33,512 nucleotides of DNA from CAJWBT01 sp964401855 (lineage in GTDB: Bacteria > Chloroflexota > Dehalococcoidia > Lucifugimonadales > UBA3495). A program made the translations under genes and the position numbers. The DNA lies in contig CAYOAF010000091.1 of NCBI GenBank assembly GCA_964401855.1, positions 1 to 33,512 on the forward strand. Direction: 5' to 3'. Position 1 is the stretch's first letter. Each line of letters begins with the position of its first letter. Below are positions 16,510-23,678 of this stretch, piece after piece. The notes below the pieces were generated by a model. The model saw nothing but the letters and a program-made list of their open reading frames with translations. It did not search any database and was not told where the DNA came from.

Positions 16510-17865
16510 CTACCCATCTTCGTTGGGCTCACTGTCGTCCCCCCACCAGCCCTTCATCCGCTCCGCGATCTCCTTTTCCGATCCCTCCTCGGACGGCCGG
16601 TAGTAGCGCCGGCCCTTGAGGGCCGGGGGAAGAAACTCCTGCTCCGCGAAGTGCCTCGGAAAGTCGTGCGAGTACTTGTAGTCCTGGCCGTACCCCAACT
16701 GCCGCATCAGTCCGGTGACGGCGTTGCGCAGGTGCAGCGGCACCGGCTCGTTGGCGCGTTCCCGGGCGTCATTCAGGGCCTGGTCGATGGCCAGGTAGGT
16801 CGAGTTGCTCTTGGGCGCGGTGGCCAGATAGACCGTGGCTTCGGCCAGGGGGATGCGCCCCTCCGGCATCCCCAGGAAGTGCACCGCCTGTTGGGCCGCC
16901 ACCGCCACCGTCAGGGCCTCCGGCTGAGCCAGGCCGATGTCCTCTGCGGCCAGGACCACCAGGCGGCGGGCGATGAACATCGGGTCCTCTCCTGCCTGGA
17001 TCATCCGAGCCAGCCAGTAAAGGGCGCCGTCGGGCGAGGAGCCGCGCACTGACTTGATGAAGGCGGAGATGGTGTCGTAGTGGCCCTCGCCCACCTTGTC
17101 GTACATGGGGGAGCGCCGTTGCAATGCGTCGGCGATGGCGTCCAGGTTGATGCGGCGGTTGCCCTCGGCGTCGGGCACGGCGGCGTAGGCCGCGGTCTCC
17201 AGGGCGTTCAGGGCCACCCGGGCATCGCCGCTAGCGATGTTGACCAGGTACTCCCGCGCCGCCTCTTCCAGGTCCACCCCCAGCTTCCCCAGTCCGCGCT
17301 CTTCGTCGGTGAGCGCCCGCCGGACGATGGTGCCCACCTGCTCGGGGGTCAGGGTCTCCAACGTGAAGACCCTGGAGCGAGATAACAGAGGCCCAATGAC
17401 TTCGAACGAAGGGTTCTCCGTGGTGGCGCCGATGAAGGTCAGGGTGCCGTCTTCCACATGAGGCAGGATGACGTCCTGCTGGGCTTTGTTGAACCGGTGG
17501 ATTTCGTCAACGAACAGGATAGTCCGAATGCCGTACATGCCCTGGCGTTCCCTGGCCTCGGAGGCCGTCCGGCGAAGGTCGGCCACGCCGGAGGTGACGG
17601 CGCTGACCGACTCGAAGTGGGCATAGGTGGCGCCGGGCACCAGACGGGCCAGGGTGGTCTTGCCGCTGCCGGGAGGCCCCCAGAGGATGAAGGACGGCAC
17701 CTGTCCGGCGGCGATGGCCCGGCGGAGCACCCGGTCCAGCCCGACGATATGCTCCTGGCCGATAAATTCCTCGAAGCTGCGGGGACGCATCCGGTCCGCC
17801 AGAGGCGCTTCCCGCTCGGCCCGACGCCGGCCCTCGTGTTCGAACAACGATTGGGATGAAGCCAT
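16510..17865 (-). CDS. rarA: Replication-associated recombination protein A (RarA/MgsA AAA+ ATPase)
   Basis: RarA is a AAA+ ATPase of the clamp-loader clade that acts at stalled replication forks. At 451 residues it shows Walker A GPPGSGKT (63-70), Walker B ILFVDEIHRF (116-125), sensor GATTENPSFEV, and the C-terminal tetramerisation region with RRLVVLAAEDIGLA and the ending YKYSHDFPRHF typical of the family. PLADRMRPRSFEEFIGQEHI at the N-terminus is also standard. The ATG at 17865 follows GGGGAAG at about 6 nt. It lies 66 nt downstream of the acyl-CoA carboxylase gene on the same strand; the gap holds an 11-bp palindrome built from the heptad repeat. Confidence 0.96.
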   Translation of the reverse strand: MASSQSLFEHEGRRRAEREAPLADRMRPRSFEEFIGQEHIVGLDRVLRRAIAAGQVPSFILWGPPGSGKTTLARLVPGATYAHFESVSAVTSGVADLRRTASEARERQGMYGIRTILFVDEIHRFNKAQQDVILPHVEDGTLTFIGATTENPSFEVIGPLLSRSRVFTLETLTPEQVGTIVRRALTDEERGLGKLGVDLEEAAREYLVNIASGDARVALNALETAAYAAVPDAEGNRRINLDAIADALQRRSPMYDKVGEGHYDTISAFIKSVRGSSPDGALYWLARMIQAGEDPMFIARRLVVLAAEDIGLAQPEALTVAVAAQQAVHFLGMPEGRIPLAEATVYLATAPKSNSTYLAIDQALNDARERANEPVPLHLRNAVTGLMRQLGYGQDYKYSHDFPRHFAEQEFLPPALKGRRYYRPSEEGSEKEIAERMKGWWGDDSEPNEDG

Positions 17866-17904
17866 AAACCACTTCCCCGGACCGCCCCCCGGCTTTCAGT
17901 AATC

Positions 17905-17933
17905 AGCGGTCAGCTATCGGCAAGCTGACCGCT
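17905..17933. repeat. Heptad-repeat-derived palindrome
   Basis: AGCGGTCAGCT (17905-17915) and AGCTGACCGCT (17923-17933) form a perfect 11-bp inverted repeat with a 7-nt loop. The arms carry the same GCGGTCA/GCTGAC cores as the arrays at 7013 and 8355. It overlaps the stop codon of the carboxylase gene and could act as a terminator or mRNA 3'-end hairpin. Confidence 0.75.
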
Positions 17934-19497
17934 AGAGTGGAATGTTGCCGTGCTTCTTGGCGGGGAGGCTGTCCCGCTTGTTTTCGAGCATCTGAAGGGC
18001 TTTGATGATCCGGGGCCGGGTATCGGCCGGGTCAATCACGTCGTCCAGGAAACCGCGGTTGGCAGCGGTATACGGGTTGGCGAACCTTTCTCGGTACTCG
18101 GCGATAAGTTTATCCCGCATCTTTTGAGGTTTCTTCGCCCCGGAGATCTGCTCACGATAGATTATGTTGACCGCGCCGTCGGCGCCCATCACCGCAAGCT
18201 CCGCCGAGGGCCATGCCAAGTTGACATCGGACCGCAGGTGCTTGCTGCTCATTACGATGTAGGCCCCGCCGTAGGCCTTGCGAGTTATAACCGCGACCTT
18301 GGGAACGGTGGCCTCGGCGTAGGCGAAGATCAGCTTGGCCCCGTGGCGGATAATCCCGCCGTACTCCTGCTCCACCCCCGGCATGAACCCGGGCACGTCC
18401 ACCAGGGTAACCAGGGGAATATTGAAGCAGTCGCAAAACCGGACGAACCGGGCGGCCTTGGTCGAGGCGTCGATATCCAGCACCCCGGCCAGGTAGGCCG
18501 GCTGGTTGCCCACGAAGCCCACCGGCCGTTGGTTCATCCGGCCAAATCCCACCACCACGTTGGGGGCGAAGTCCTGGTGGACTTCCATGAACTCCTCATC
18601 GTCTACCAGCCGGTAGATAATGTCCCGCATGTCGTAGCCGCGGTTTGAATCCTCGGGCACCAGGTATCGCAGGTCAGGGTCGGTGCGGGTGGGCACGTCG
18701 CCGTTGGCCGCCGCCGGCGGGTCCTCCAGGTTGTTGGAGGGCAGGTACGTCAGCAGATGCCGCACTTCGGCCAAACACTCTTCCTCGCTGTCGTGGGCGA
18801 AGTGAGCCACGCCGCTGCGGGTGGCATGGGTGACCGCCCCCCCGAGTTCCTCGTGAGTCACGTCCTCTCCGGTCACTGCCTTGATCACGTCGGGGCCGGT
18901 GATGTACATCTGGCCCGTGCCTTTGACCATGAAGATAAAGTCGGTTATCCCCGGGGAGTAGACGGCTCCCCCAGCCGCCGGGCCGAGGATCACCGAGATC
19001 TGAGGCACCACCCCGGAGTACAAGGTATTGCGCAGGAAGATATCGCCGTAAGCGGCCAGGCTCAGGGCGCCTTCCTGTATCCGGGCGCCCCCCGAGTCGG
19101 CTATACCGACCACCGGGCACCCGGTCTTGGCCGCCAGATCCATCACTTTACAGATTTTTTGGCTCACAACCTCGGAGAGGGAGCCGCCGAAAACGGTGAA
19201 GTCCTGGGCGAAGGCGAACACCTGCCGTCCTTCCACCTTGCCGAGTCCCGTGACCACGGCGTCTCCCAGAAACTTCTGGTCAGCGAGGCCGAAATCGGTG
19301 GTCCGGTGAGTCACGAAGGCGTCGAGTTCCTCGAACGTCCTGTCGTCCATCAACAACGCCAAGCGCTCTCGCGCGGTTAGCTTTCCCCGGTCGTGCTGTT
19401 GGTCGATGCGCTTCTGGCCGCCGCCTTTGCCGGCCTCCTGGCGCATGGCTTCCAGAACGTCGAGCTTTTCGTCGATCAATTTCTTCTCTGTTGTCAC
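17932..19497 (-). CDS. pccB: Acyl-CoA (propionyl-CoA) carboxylase carboxyltransferase beta subunit
   Basis: This carboxyltransferase moves CO2 from carboxybiotin to an acyl-CoA such as propionyl-CoA, giving methylmalonyl-CoA. The 521-residue protein has both crotonase-like halves: N-terminal FGGSLSEVVSQKICKVMDLA and GIADSGGARIQEG, C-terminal VDVPGFMPGVEQEYGGIIRHGAKL and RKAYGGAYIVMSSKHL, with the usual glycines that form the oxyanion holes. MmdA (methylmalonyl-CoA decarboxylase alpha) has the same architecture and cannot be excluded. No biotin carboxylase or biotin carrier gene is in the window. The start is GTG at 19497 with GAGGAGG upstream. It is transcribed divergently from folP. Confidence 0.93.
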   Translation of the reverse strand: MTTEKKLIDEKLDVLEAMRQEAGKGGGQKRIDQQHDRGKLTARERLALLMDDRTFEELDAFVTHRTTDFGLADQKFLGDAVVTGLGKVEGRQVFAFAQDFTVFGGSLSEVVSQKICKVMDLAAKTGCPVVGIADSGGARIQEGALSLAAYGDIFLRNTLYSGVVPQISVILGPAAGGAVYSPGITDFIFMVKGTGQMYITGPDVIKAVTGEDVTHEELGGAVTHATRSGVAHFAHDSEEECLAEVRHLLTYLPSNNLEDPPAAANGDVPTRTDPDLRYLVPEDSNRGYDMRDIIYRLVDDEEFMEVHQDFAPNVVVGFGRMNQRPVGFVGNQPAYLAGVLDIDASTKAARFVRFCDCFNIPLVTLVDVPGFMPGVEQEYGGIIRHGAKLIFAYAEATVPKVAVITRKAYGGAYIVMSSKHLRSDVNLAWPSAELAVMGADGAVNIIYREQISGAKKPQKMRDKLIAEYRERFANPYTAANRGFLDDVIDPADTRPRIIKALQMLENKRDSLPAKKHGNIPL

Positions 19498-19584
19498 TAC
19501 CCCTCCTCTTCGGGGTGTAGCCTGGGCTGCGCCTCTCGAGTCCAGCGCACGCCGCGGTTTGCTTCACCTATGAAACTTGGGTTC

Positions 19585-19593
19585 ATCCTAGCA
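19585..19593 (-). promoter_or_regulatory. Extended -10 promoter for pccB
   Basis: On the minus strand this reads TGC-TAGGAT, about 88 nt before the GTG start. A TTGCAC at 19609-19614 stands 18 nt upstream of the TAGGAT hexamer. It is back-to-back with the folP promoter. Confidence 0.45.
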
Positions 19594-19628
19594 GACGGCC
19601 TTTGGCCCGTGCAAGGCGAAAGTGCCGG

Positions 19629-19637
19629 TGCTAAAAT
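19629..19637 (+). promoter_or_regulatory. Extended -10 promoter for folP-folK
   Basis: TGC-TAAAAT lies 74 nt before the folP ATG. It differs by one base from the element at 7268 and stands only 36 nt from the minus-strand pccB element, so the two promoters share the same control region. Confidence 0.5.
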
Positions 19638-19710
19638 AGTGTCTGAGAGGTTCTGGCGAGCCCTCCCCAACGAACCATTGCCGCCAACCAGAACCACGAG
19701 GCAATGCCCG

Positions 19711-20568
19711 ATGACCAAATCAGCCCTCCCCTGCCTGACCGTGGCCGACGGTGACACACTGGCTTGGGGGACCCGCACCTACGTCATGGGGGTCATCAAC
19801 GTTACCCCAGACTCCTTCTCCGGGGATGGCATGGGCTCGGACGTACCAGCCGTCGTCGAGCAGGCGCTCCGATTCGAAGCCGAGGGGGCTGACTTCCTGG
19901 ACGTGGGGGCCGAGTCGACCCGCCCTGGCTCCGTTCCTGTGAACGTAGACGAGGAGCTGGCTCGGCTGCTGCCCGCCCTGGAAGCCATCGCGCCGCGGGT
20001 GAGCATCCCAATCAGCGTGGACACCTACAAGTCTCAGGTTGCTCTCCGGGCCGTCGAAGCCGGTGCCACGGTCATCAACGATATCTGGGGCCTCCAGACA
20101 GACCCCCTGATCGCCCGGGTGGCGGCAGAATCCGGAGCGCTGCTTATTCTCATGCAAAACCAGAAAACCGGCCGGTATCGAGACCTGCTGCCCGACATCC
20201 TCGCCAGCCTTTCCCAAAGCGCGCGACTGGCCCGGGAAGCCGGGGTGCTCGAAGGACACATCATCCTGGATCCGGGGATTGGCTTCGGCAAGACGCCGGA
20301 CCACAACTTGGAGGTGCTCCGCCGCCTGGGTGAACTCAAGGGGCTCGGCTACCCGCTGCTGGTGGGCACCTCGCGCAAGTCCACCATAGGCCTGGTGCTG
20401 GGCCTGCCGCCGGACCGGCGGATCGAAGGCACCGCCGCCACCGTGGCTTTGGCCATCGCTGGCGGAGCCGACATCATCCGGGTCCACGATGTAAAGGAGA
20501 TGGTCCGGGTGTGCCGGATGAGCGACGCCATCGTTCGCGACTGGAGGCCTGCCGGTTGGAGCCGGTAA
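19711..20568 (+). CDS. folP: Dihydropteroate synthase
   Basis: DHPS joins p-aminobenzoate to 6-hydroxymethyl-7,8-dihydropterin pyrophosphate in folate synthesis, and is the sulfonamide target. The 285-residue protein has all family signatures in order: VMGVINVTPDSFSGDG (about 25-40), GAESTRPGS, ISVDTYKS, TVINDIWG, ILDPGIGFGKT, LLVGTSRKS and IIRVHDVKEM. The frame is open far upstream, but the ATG at 19711 is the first family-like start; GAGG lies 9 nt before it. It overlaps folK by 13 nt, indicating translational coupling. Confidence 0.96.
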   Translation: MTKSALPCLTVADGDTLAWGTRTYVMGVINVTPDSFSGDGMGSDVPAVVEQALRFEAEGADFLDVGAESTRPGSVPVNVDEELARLLPALEAIAPRVSIPISVDTYKSQVALRAVEAGATVINDIWGLQTDPLIARVAAESGALLILMQNQKTGRYRDLLPDILASLSQSARLAREAGVLEGHIILDPGIGFGKTPDHNLEVLRRLGELKGLGYPLLVGTSRKSTIGLVLGLPPDRRIEGTAATVALAIAGGADIIRVHDVKEMVRVCRMSDAIVRDWRPAGWSR

Positions 20569-21128
20569 CCGCCTACTTGGGCCTGGGCTCCAATCTGGGC
20601 CAACGGGATCGGAATCTGGCGGAGGCAATCTCCGGCCTCCGTGGGGACTGGGTCCAGACTGGGGGCAACGAGAAGAGAGCCCGTCAGGGCCGTGGCCTGA
20701 GCGGGGTTGAACTTCTTCGGGCCTCATCGATGTATGAAACGGACCCGTGGGGATACGCCTGCCAGCCAAGCTTCCTGAACTGCGCGCTGGAGATACGGAC
20801 TACCCTGTCCCCCAGCCAGCTGCTGGAATCGGTAAAACGGCTGGAAGACGCGATGGGCCGGCTACCCGGGGTCCGCAACGGCCCTCGTCTGATCGACGTG
20901 GACGTTCTTTTGTACGGAAACAGCACGGTGGACGTCCCGGGCCTGCAAATACCTCACCCCCACCTCCACCAGCGGGCATTCGCCTTGGTGCCTCTGGCGG
21001 AGTTGGCCCAAGGAGTGGTCCACCCGGTGTTGCGGACCACTATCGCAAACCTGGCTGCCCAGGCCGGCGGCCGAGAAGGGGTCAGACTCTGGGGGCCGCC
21101 GCTCAGCGTGCTGGCTCAAATCGTCTGA
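20556..21128 (+). CDS. folK: 6-hydroxymethyl-7,8-dihydropterin pyrophosphokinase
   Basis: HPPK activates hydroxymethyl-dihydropterin with ATP to supply the substrate of FolP. Family signatures are TAYLGLGSNLGQRDRNL near the N-terminus, SSMYETDPWGYACQPSFLNCAL, and GPRLIDVDVLLYG with the two metal-binding Asp, followed by IPHPHLHQRAFALVPLAEL. The TTG start at 20556 has GGAGG 8 nt upstream and sits inside the end of folP, giving 190 residues. About 15 extra residues (GGNEKRARQGRGLSG) sit before the SSMYET strand compared with shorter homologues; this is harmless in appearance. Confidence 0.94.
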   Translation: MEPVTAYLGLGSNLGQRDRNLAEAISGLRGDWVQTGGNEKRARQGRGLSGVELLRASSMYETDPWGYACQPSFLNCALEIRTTLSPSQLLESVKRLEDAMGRLPGVRNGPRLIDVDVLLYGNSTVDVPGLQIPHPHLHQRAFALVPLAELAQGVVHPVLRTTIANLAAQAGGREGVRLWGPPLSVLAQIV

Positions 21129-21194
21129 GCCCTTTAGCTCAGTCAATCCGAAGGGACCGTCCGGGCCTTTCGCGAGCCTGCCATATCGGAACGG

Positions 21195-21223
21195 TTGACA
21201 ACCTGCCTCCGCTATCGCATATT
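21195..21223 (+). promoter_or_regulatory. Promoter for groEL
   Basis: TTGACA (21195-21200) is a perfect -35 box, and CATATT (21218-21223) stands at 17 nt spacing as -10. TATACT at 21226 is an alternative -10 but too distant. No CIRCE element (TTAGCACTC/GAGTGCTAA) is present between folK and groEL, so HrcA control is not evident. A short GC-rich inverted repeat lies at 21244-21258. Confidence 0.5.
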
Positions 21224-21292
21224 TGTATACTGGAATCAGTGAACCGGCTCCGAGCCGGCCGCTGGCAGTAGCACCAGAATGAGGAGACATTT

Positions 21293-22918
21293 ATGGCGAA
21301 CAAGCAGATAACCTTCGACTCGGACGCCCGCACCAGCTTGATGCGCGGCGTTGACCAATTGTGCCGCGTGGTGGGGCTGACTCTGGGGCCCAGCGGCCGC
21401 AACGTTTTATTGAACCGGATGTTCGGCCTGCCGCTGGTCTGCAGTGACGGTGTCACCATCGCCAAGGAGGTCGAGCTTCCTGACGCCTACGAGAACTTGG
21501 GCGCCCAACTGGTCAAAGAGGCAGCCTCCAAGACCAACGACGTGGTGGGCGATGGCACCACCACGTCGGTGGTGCTAACTCAAGCGATTGTCCGCTCCGG
21601 CTTCCAGAACGTGGCCGCTGGAGCCAACGGCACTGCCATGAAGGCCGGCATCGCCCAAGCCGTGGAGGCGGTGGTAGAAGAGTTGAAGAAGATGGCCACT
21701 CCGGTGGAAAGCCGCGACCAGATCGCCCGGGTGGCGGCGCTTTCCGCCCACGAAGAGGCCATCGCGGGCCTGCTGGCCGACGCCATGGACAAAGTCGGCC
21801 GGGACGGGGTGATCACCGTTGAAGAGTCCAAGACCCTGACGGACGAATTGGAAGTCGTCGAAGGGGTGCGGCTGGACCGGGGATACCTTTCCCCCCATTT
21901 CGTCACTGACGCCCAACGGATGGAGGTGGCCCTGGACGAGCCCCTGTTCTTGCTCACCGACCAGAAGATCAGTTCGGCGAATGAGATCGTACCCGTCATG
22001 GAAAAGGTGATTGAAGCCGGGAGACGGCCGCTGGTCATCGTCGCCGAGGACGTGGACGGAGAAGCCTTGGCGACCCTGGTCGTGAACAAGGTGCGGGGTA
22101 CCCTTCCTTGCGTGGCAATCAAGGCGCCCGGCTTTGGGGAGCGGCGCAAAGCTCTCCTGGAAGACATGGCCATCGTCACCGGGGCCACGGTCATCAGCGG
22201 TGACGTCGGTTTGAAACTGGACACTGTTGAGATCAGCCACCTGGGGTCGGCGCGTCGAATCGTAGTCCAGAAAGACGAGTCCACCGTCGTTGAGGGCCGG
22301 GGGTCTGCGCAGAATATCACGGAGCGGGTGGACCAGCTTCGAGCCCAGGCCGAAGAGACGACCTCTGACTACGACCGGGAGAAGCTCGACGAGCGCAAGG
22401 CGGCCTTGGCCGGAGGCGTGGCCGTGATAAAGGTAGGCGGGGCCACCGAGCCGGAAGTCAAAGAGCGGAAGAGCCGGGCCGACGACGCCCTGGCGGCCAG
22501 CCGGGCGGCGGTGGAGGAAGGTATTGTACCCGGCGGCGGCGTTGCCTTAATTCGGAGTTCCCACATGCTGGACGGCTTGGAAAAGCAGATGTCCGGTGAC
22601 GAGGCCCTGGGGGTCTGCCTGGTAAAGGATGCTCTGAGCGCACCCCTGCTGCTCATTTCTCGTAACGCGGGCCATCGAGGCGAGGTGATCCTTGAAGGTG
22701 TCAGCACCGGTGAGGGAGACTGGGGCTTCGACGCCGAACTGGGAGAATTCTGCCATATGGTCGAACGGGGCATCGTGGACCCGGTCAAGGTAACCCGCTC
22801 CGCTTTGGAAAACGCCGGCAGCATCGCCGGCGTGCTGCTGACGACTCAGGCGGTCATCACGGAAGTCCCCGAAGAGAAGCCGTTGCCCGCGGATGCCCAG
22901 GACTTCATGCACGATTAG
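21293..22918 (+). CDS. groEL: Chaperonin GroEL (Hsp60), orphan copy
   Basis: GroEL is the ATP-driven folding chaperonin, normally working with the GroES lid. The 541-residue protein covers the entire fold: TLGPSGRNVLL, SDGVTIAKEVEL, the ATP-site DVVGDGTTTSVVL, DGVITVEE, the apical region LLTDQKISSANEIVPVMEKV, and EEGIVPGGGVALIR in the equatorial domain. Two features differ from a standard GroEL: there is no groES gene before it, and the C-terminus ends in PADAQDFMHD rather than the usual Gly-Gly-Met tail. It may be a second, specialised copy, with groESL elsewhere. GAGGAG precedes the ATG by about 6 nt. Confidence 0.96.
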   Translation: MANKQITFDSDARTSLMRGVDQLCRVVGLTLGPSGRNVLLNRMFGLPLVCSDGVTIAKEVELPDAYENLGAQLVKEAASKTNDVVGDGTTTSVVLTQAIVRSGFQNVAAGANGTAMKAGIAQAVEAVVEELKKMATPVESRDQIARVAALSAHEEAIAGLLADAMDKVGRDGVITVEESKTLTDELEVVEGVRLDRGYLSPHFVTDAQRMEVALDEPLFLLTDQKISSANEIVPVMEKVIEAGRRPLVIVAEDVDGEALATLVVNKVRGTLPCVAIKAPGFGERRKALLEDMAIVTGATVISGDVGLKLDTVEISHLGSARRIVVQKDESTVVEGRGSAQNITERVDQLRAQAEETTSDYDREKLDERKAALAGGVAVIKVGGATEPEVKERKSRADDALAASRAAVEEGIVPGGGVALIRSSHMLDGLEKQMSGDEALGVCLVKDALSAPLLLISRNAGHRGEVILEGVSTGEGDWGFDAELGEFCHMVERGIVDPVKVTRSALENAGSIAGVLLTTQAVITEVPEEKPLPADAQDFMHD

Positions 22919-23120
22919 GCCCTGTTCCCGGCGCCTTCACTGGACGAGGGCCGGGCCAGGCATCCCTCGCCCTGAGGGAAGACAGGCTACCAGCCGTCGG
23001 GGCACGACTTCTCAGGTTAGCAGCGAAGTTAGGCAGCCGCGCAGTTCCCCGGTGGGCGCTTTTTACCCCACCGCCATATGGCATTGGCCATGGAGTAACG
23101 CGGCCTGTTCCGGAGACGAT

Positions 23121-23657
23121 ATGGCAGGATCACCGGCGCCGGGCAACCCGCTGGACCGGGACTCCATTGCCGGCCTGGTCCAGGGGTCCCCTCCCTTGGT
23201 CGAGGAATATGTCTCCCTGGAACAACAGCTCCAGCCCAACGGCTTCGACTTCACTCTGCGGGAAGTGGGCAAACTGGTATCGGCGGGAAGCATGGGCGCC
23301 GCCTCGGTCCAGCGTGAGGTTTCGGCCACGGAAACCCTGAGCTTCGGCGAAGGCGGCTGGCTCTCCCTGGCCCCTGGACCCTACCTCATAACCTTCAACG
23401 AGATGGTCACTCTTCCTTTGGACCTGATGGCCCTGGCGCGGCCGCGCTCGAGCCTGCTGCGCTGCGGTGTGAGTGTTCACACCGCGGTGTGGGATGCAGG
23501 GTATCACGGCCGGTCCGAGGCGTTACTGCTGGTGCACCACCCTCTGGGGTACCGGCTGCAACGCGATGCTCGGTTGGTCCAGCTCATTTTCTTCCGGCTC
23601 CCCCGGGTGGTGAGCCAGGGCTATCAAGGCCGGTTCCAGGGGGAGAACCTCCGGTAA
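23121..23657 (+). CDS. dUTPase / dCTP deaminase family protein
   Basis: A 178-residue protein of the Dcd/Dut fold, which lowers dUTP or makes dUMP precursors for thymidylate synthesis. Recognisable segments are LEQQLQPNGFDFTLREV (with the PNGxD substrate-binding type of motif), RPRSSLLRCGVSV, VWDAGYHGRSEALL with the family's conserved D-x-G-Y-x-G, and a QLIFFRL strand. The arrangement is that of archaeal dUTPase and dCTP deaminase rather than the short trimeric Dut. Which reaction it performs is not decidable by eye. The ATG at 23121 has GGAGA 4-5 nt upstream. It precedes queG by 21 nt, so the two probably form an operon. Confidence 0.85.
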   Translation: MAGSPAPGNPLDRDSIAGLVQGSPPLVEEYVSLEQQLQPNGFDFTLREVGKLVSAGSMGAASVQREVSATETLSFGEGGWLSLAPGPYLITFNEMVTLPLDLMALARPRSSLLRCGVSVHTAVWDAGYHGRSEALLLVHHPLGYRLQRDARLVQLIFFRLPRVVSQGYQGRFQGENLR

Positions 23658-23678
23658 CGGGACGGGGCGAAATAGACA

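Noticed and set aside
21129..21292. Search for a CIRCE operator before groEL
   Set aside because: No TTAGCACTC/GAGTGCTAA or close variant is present.
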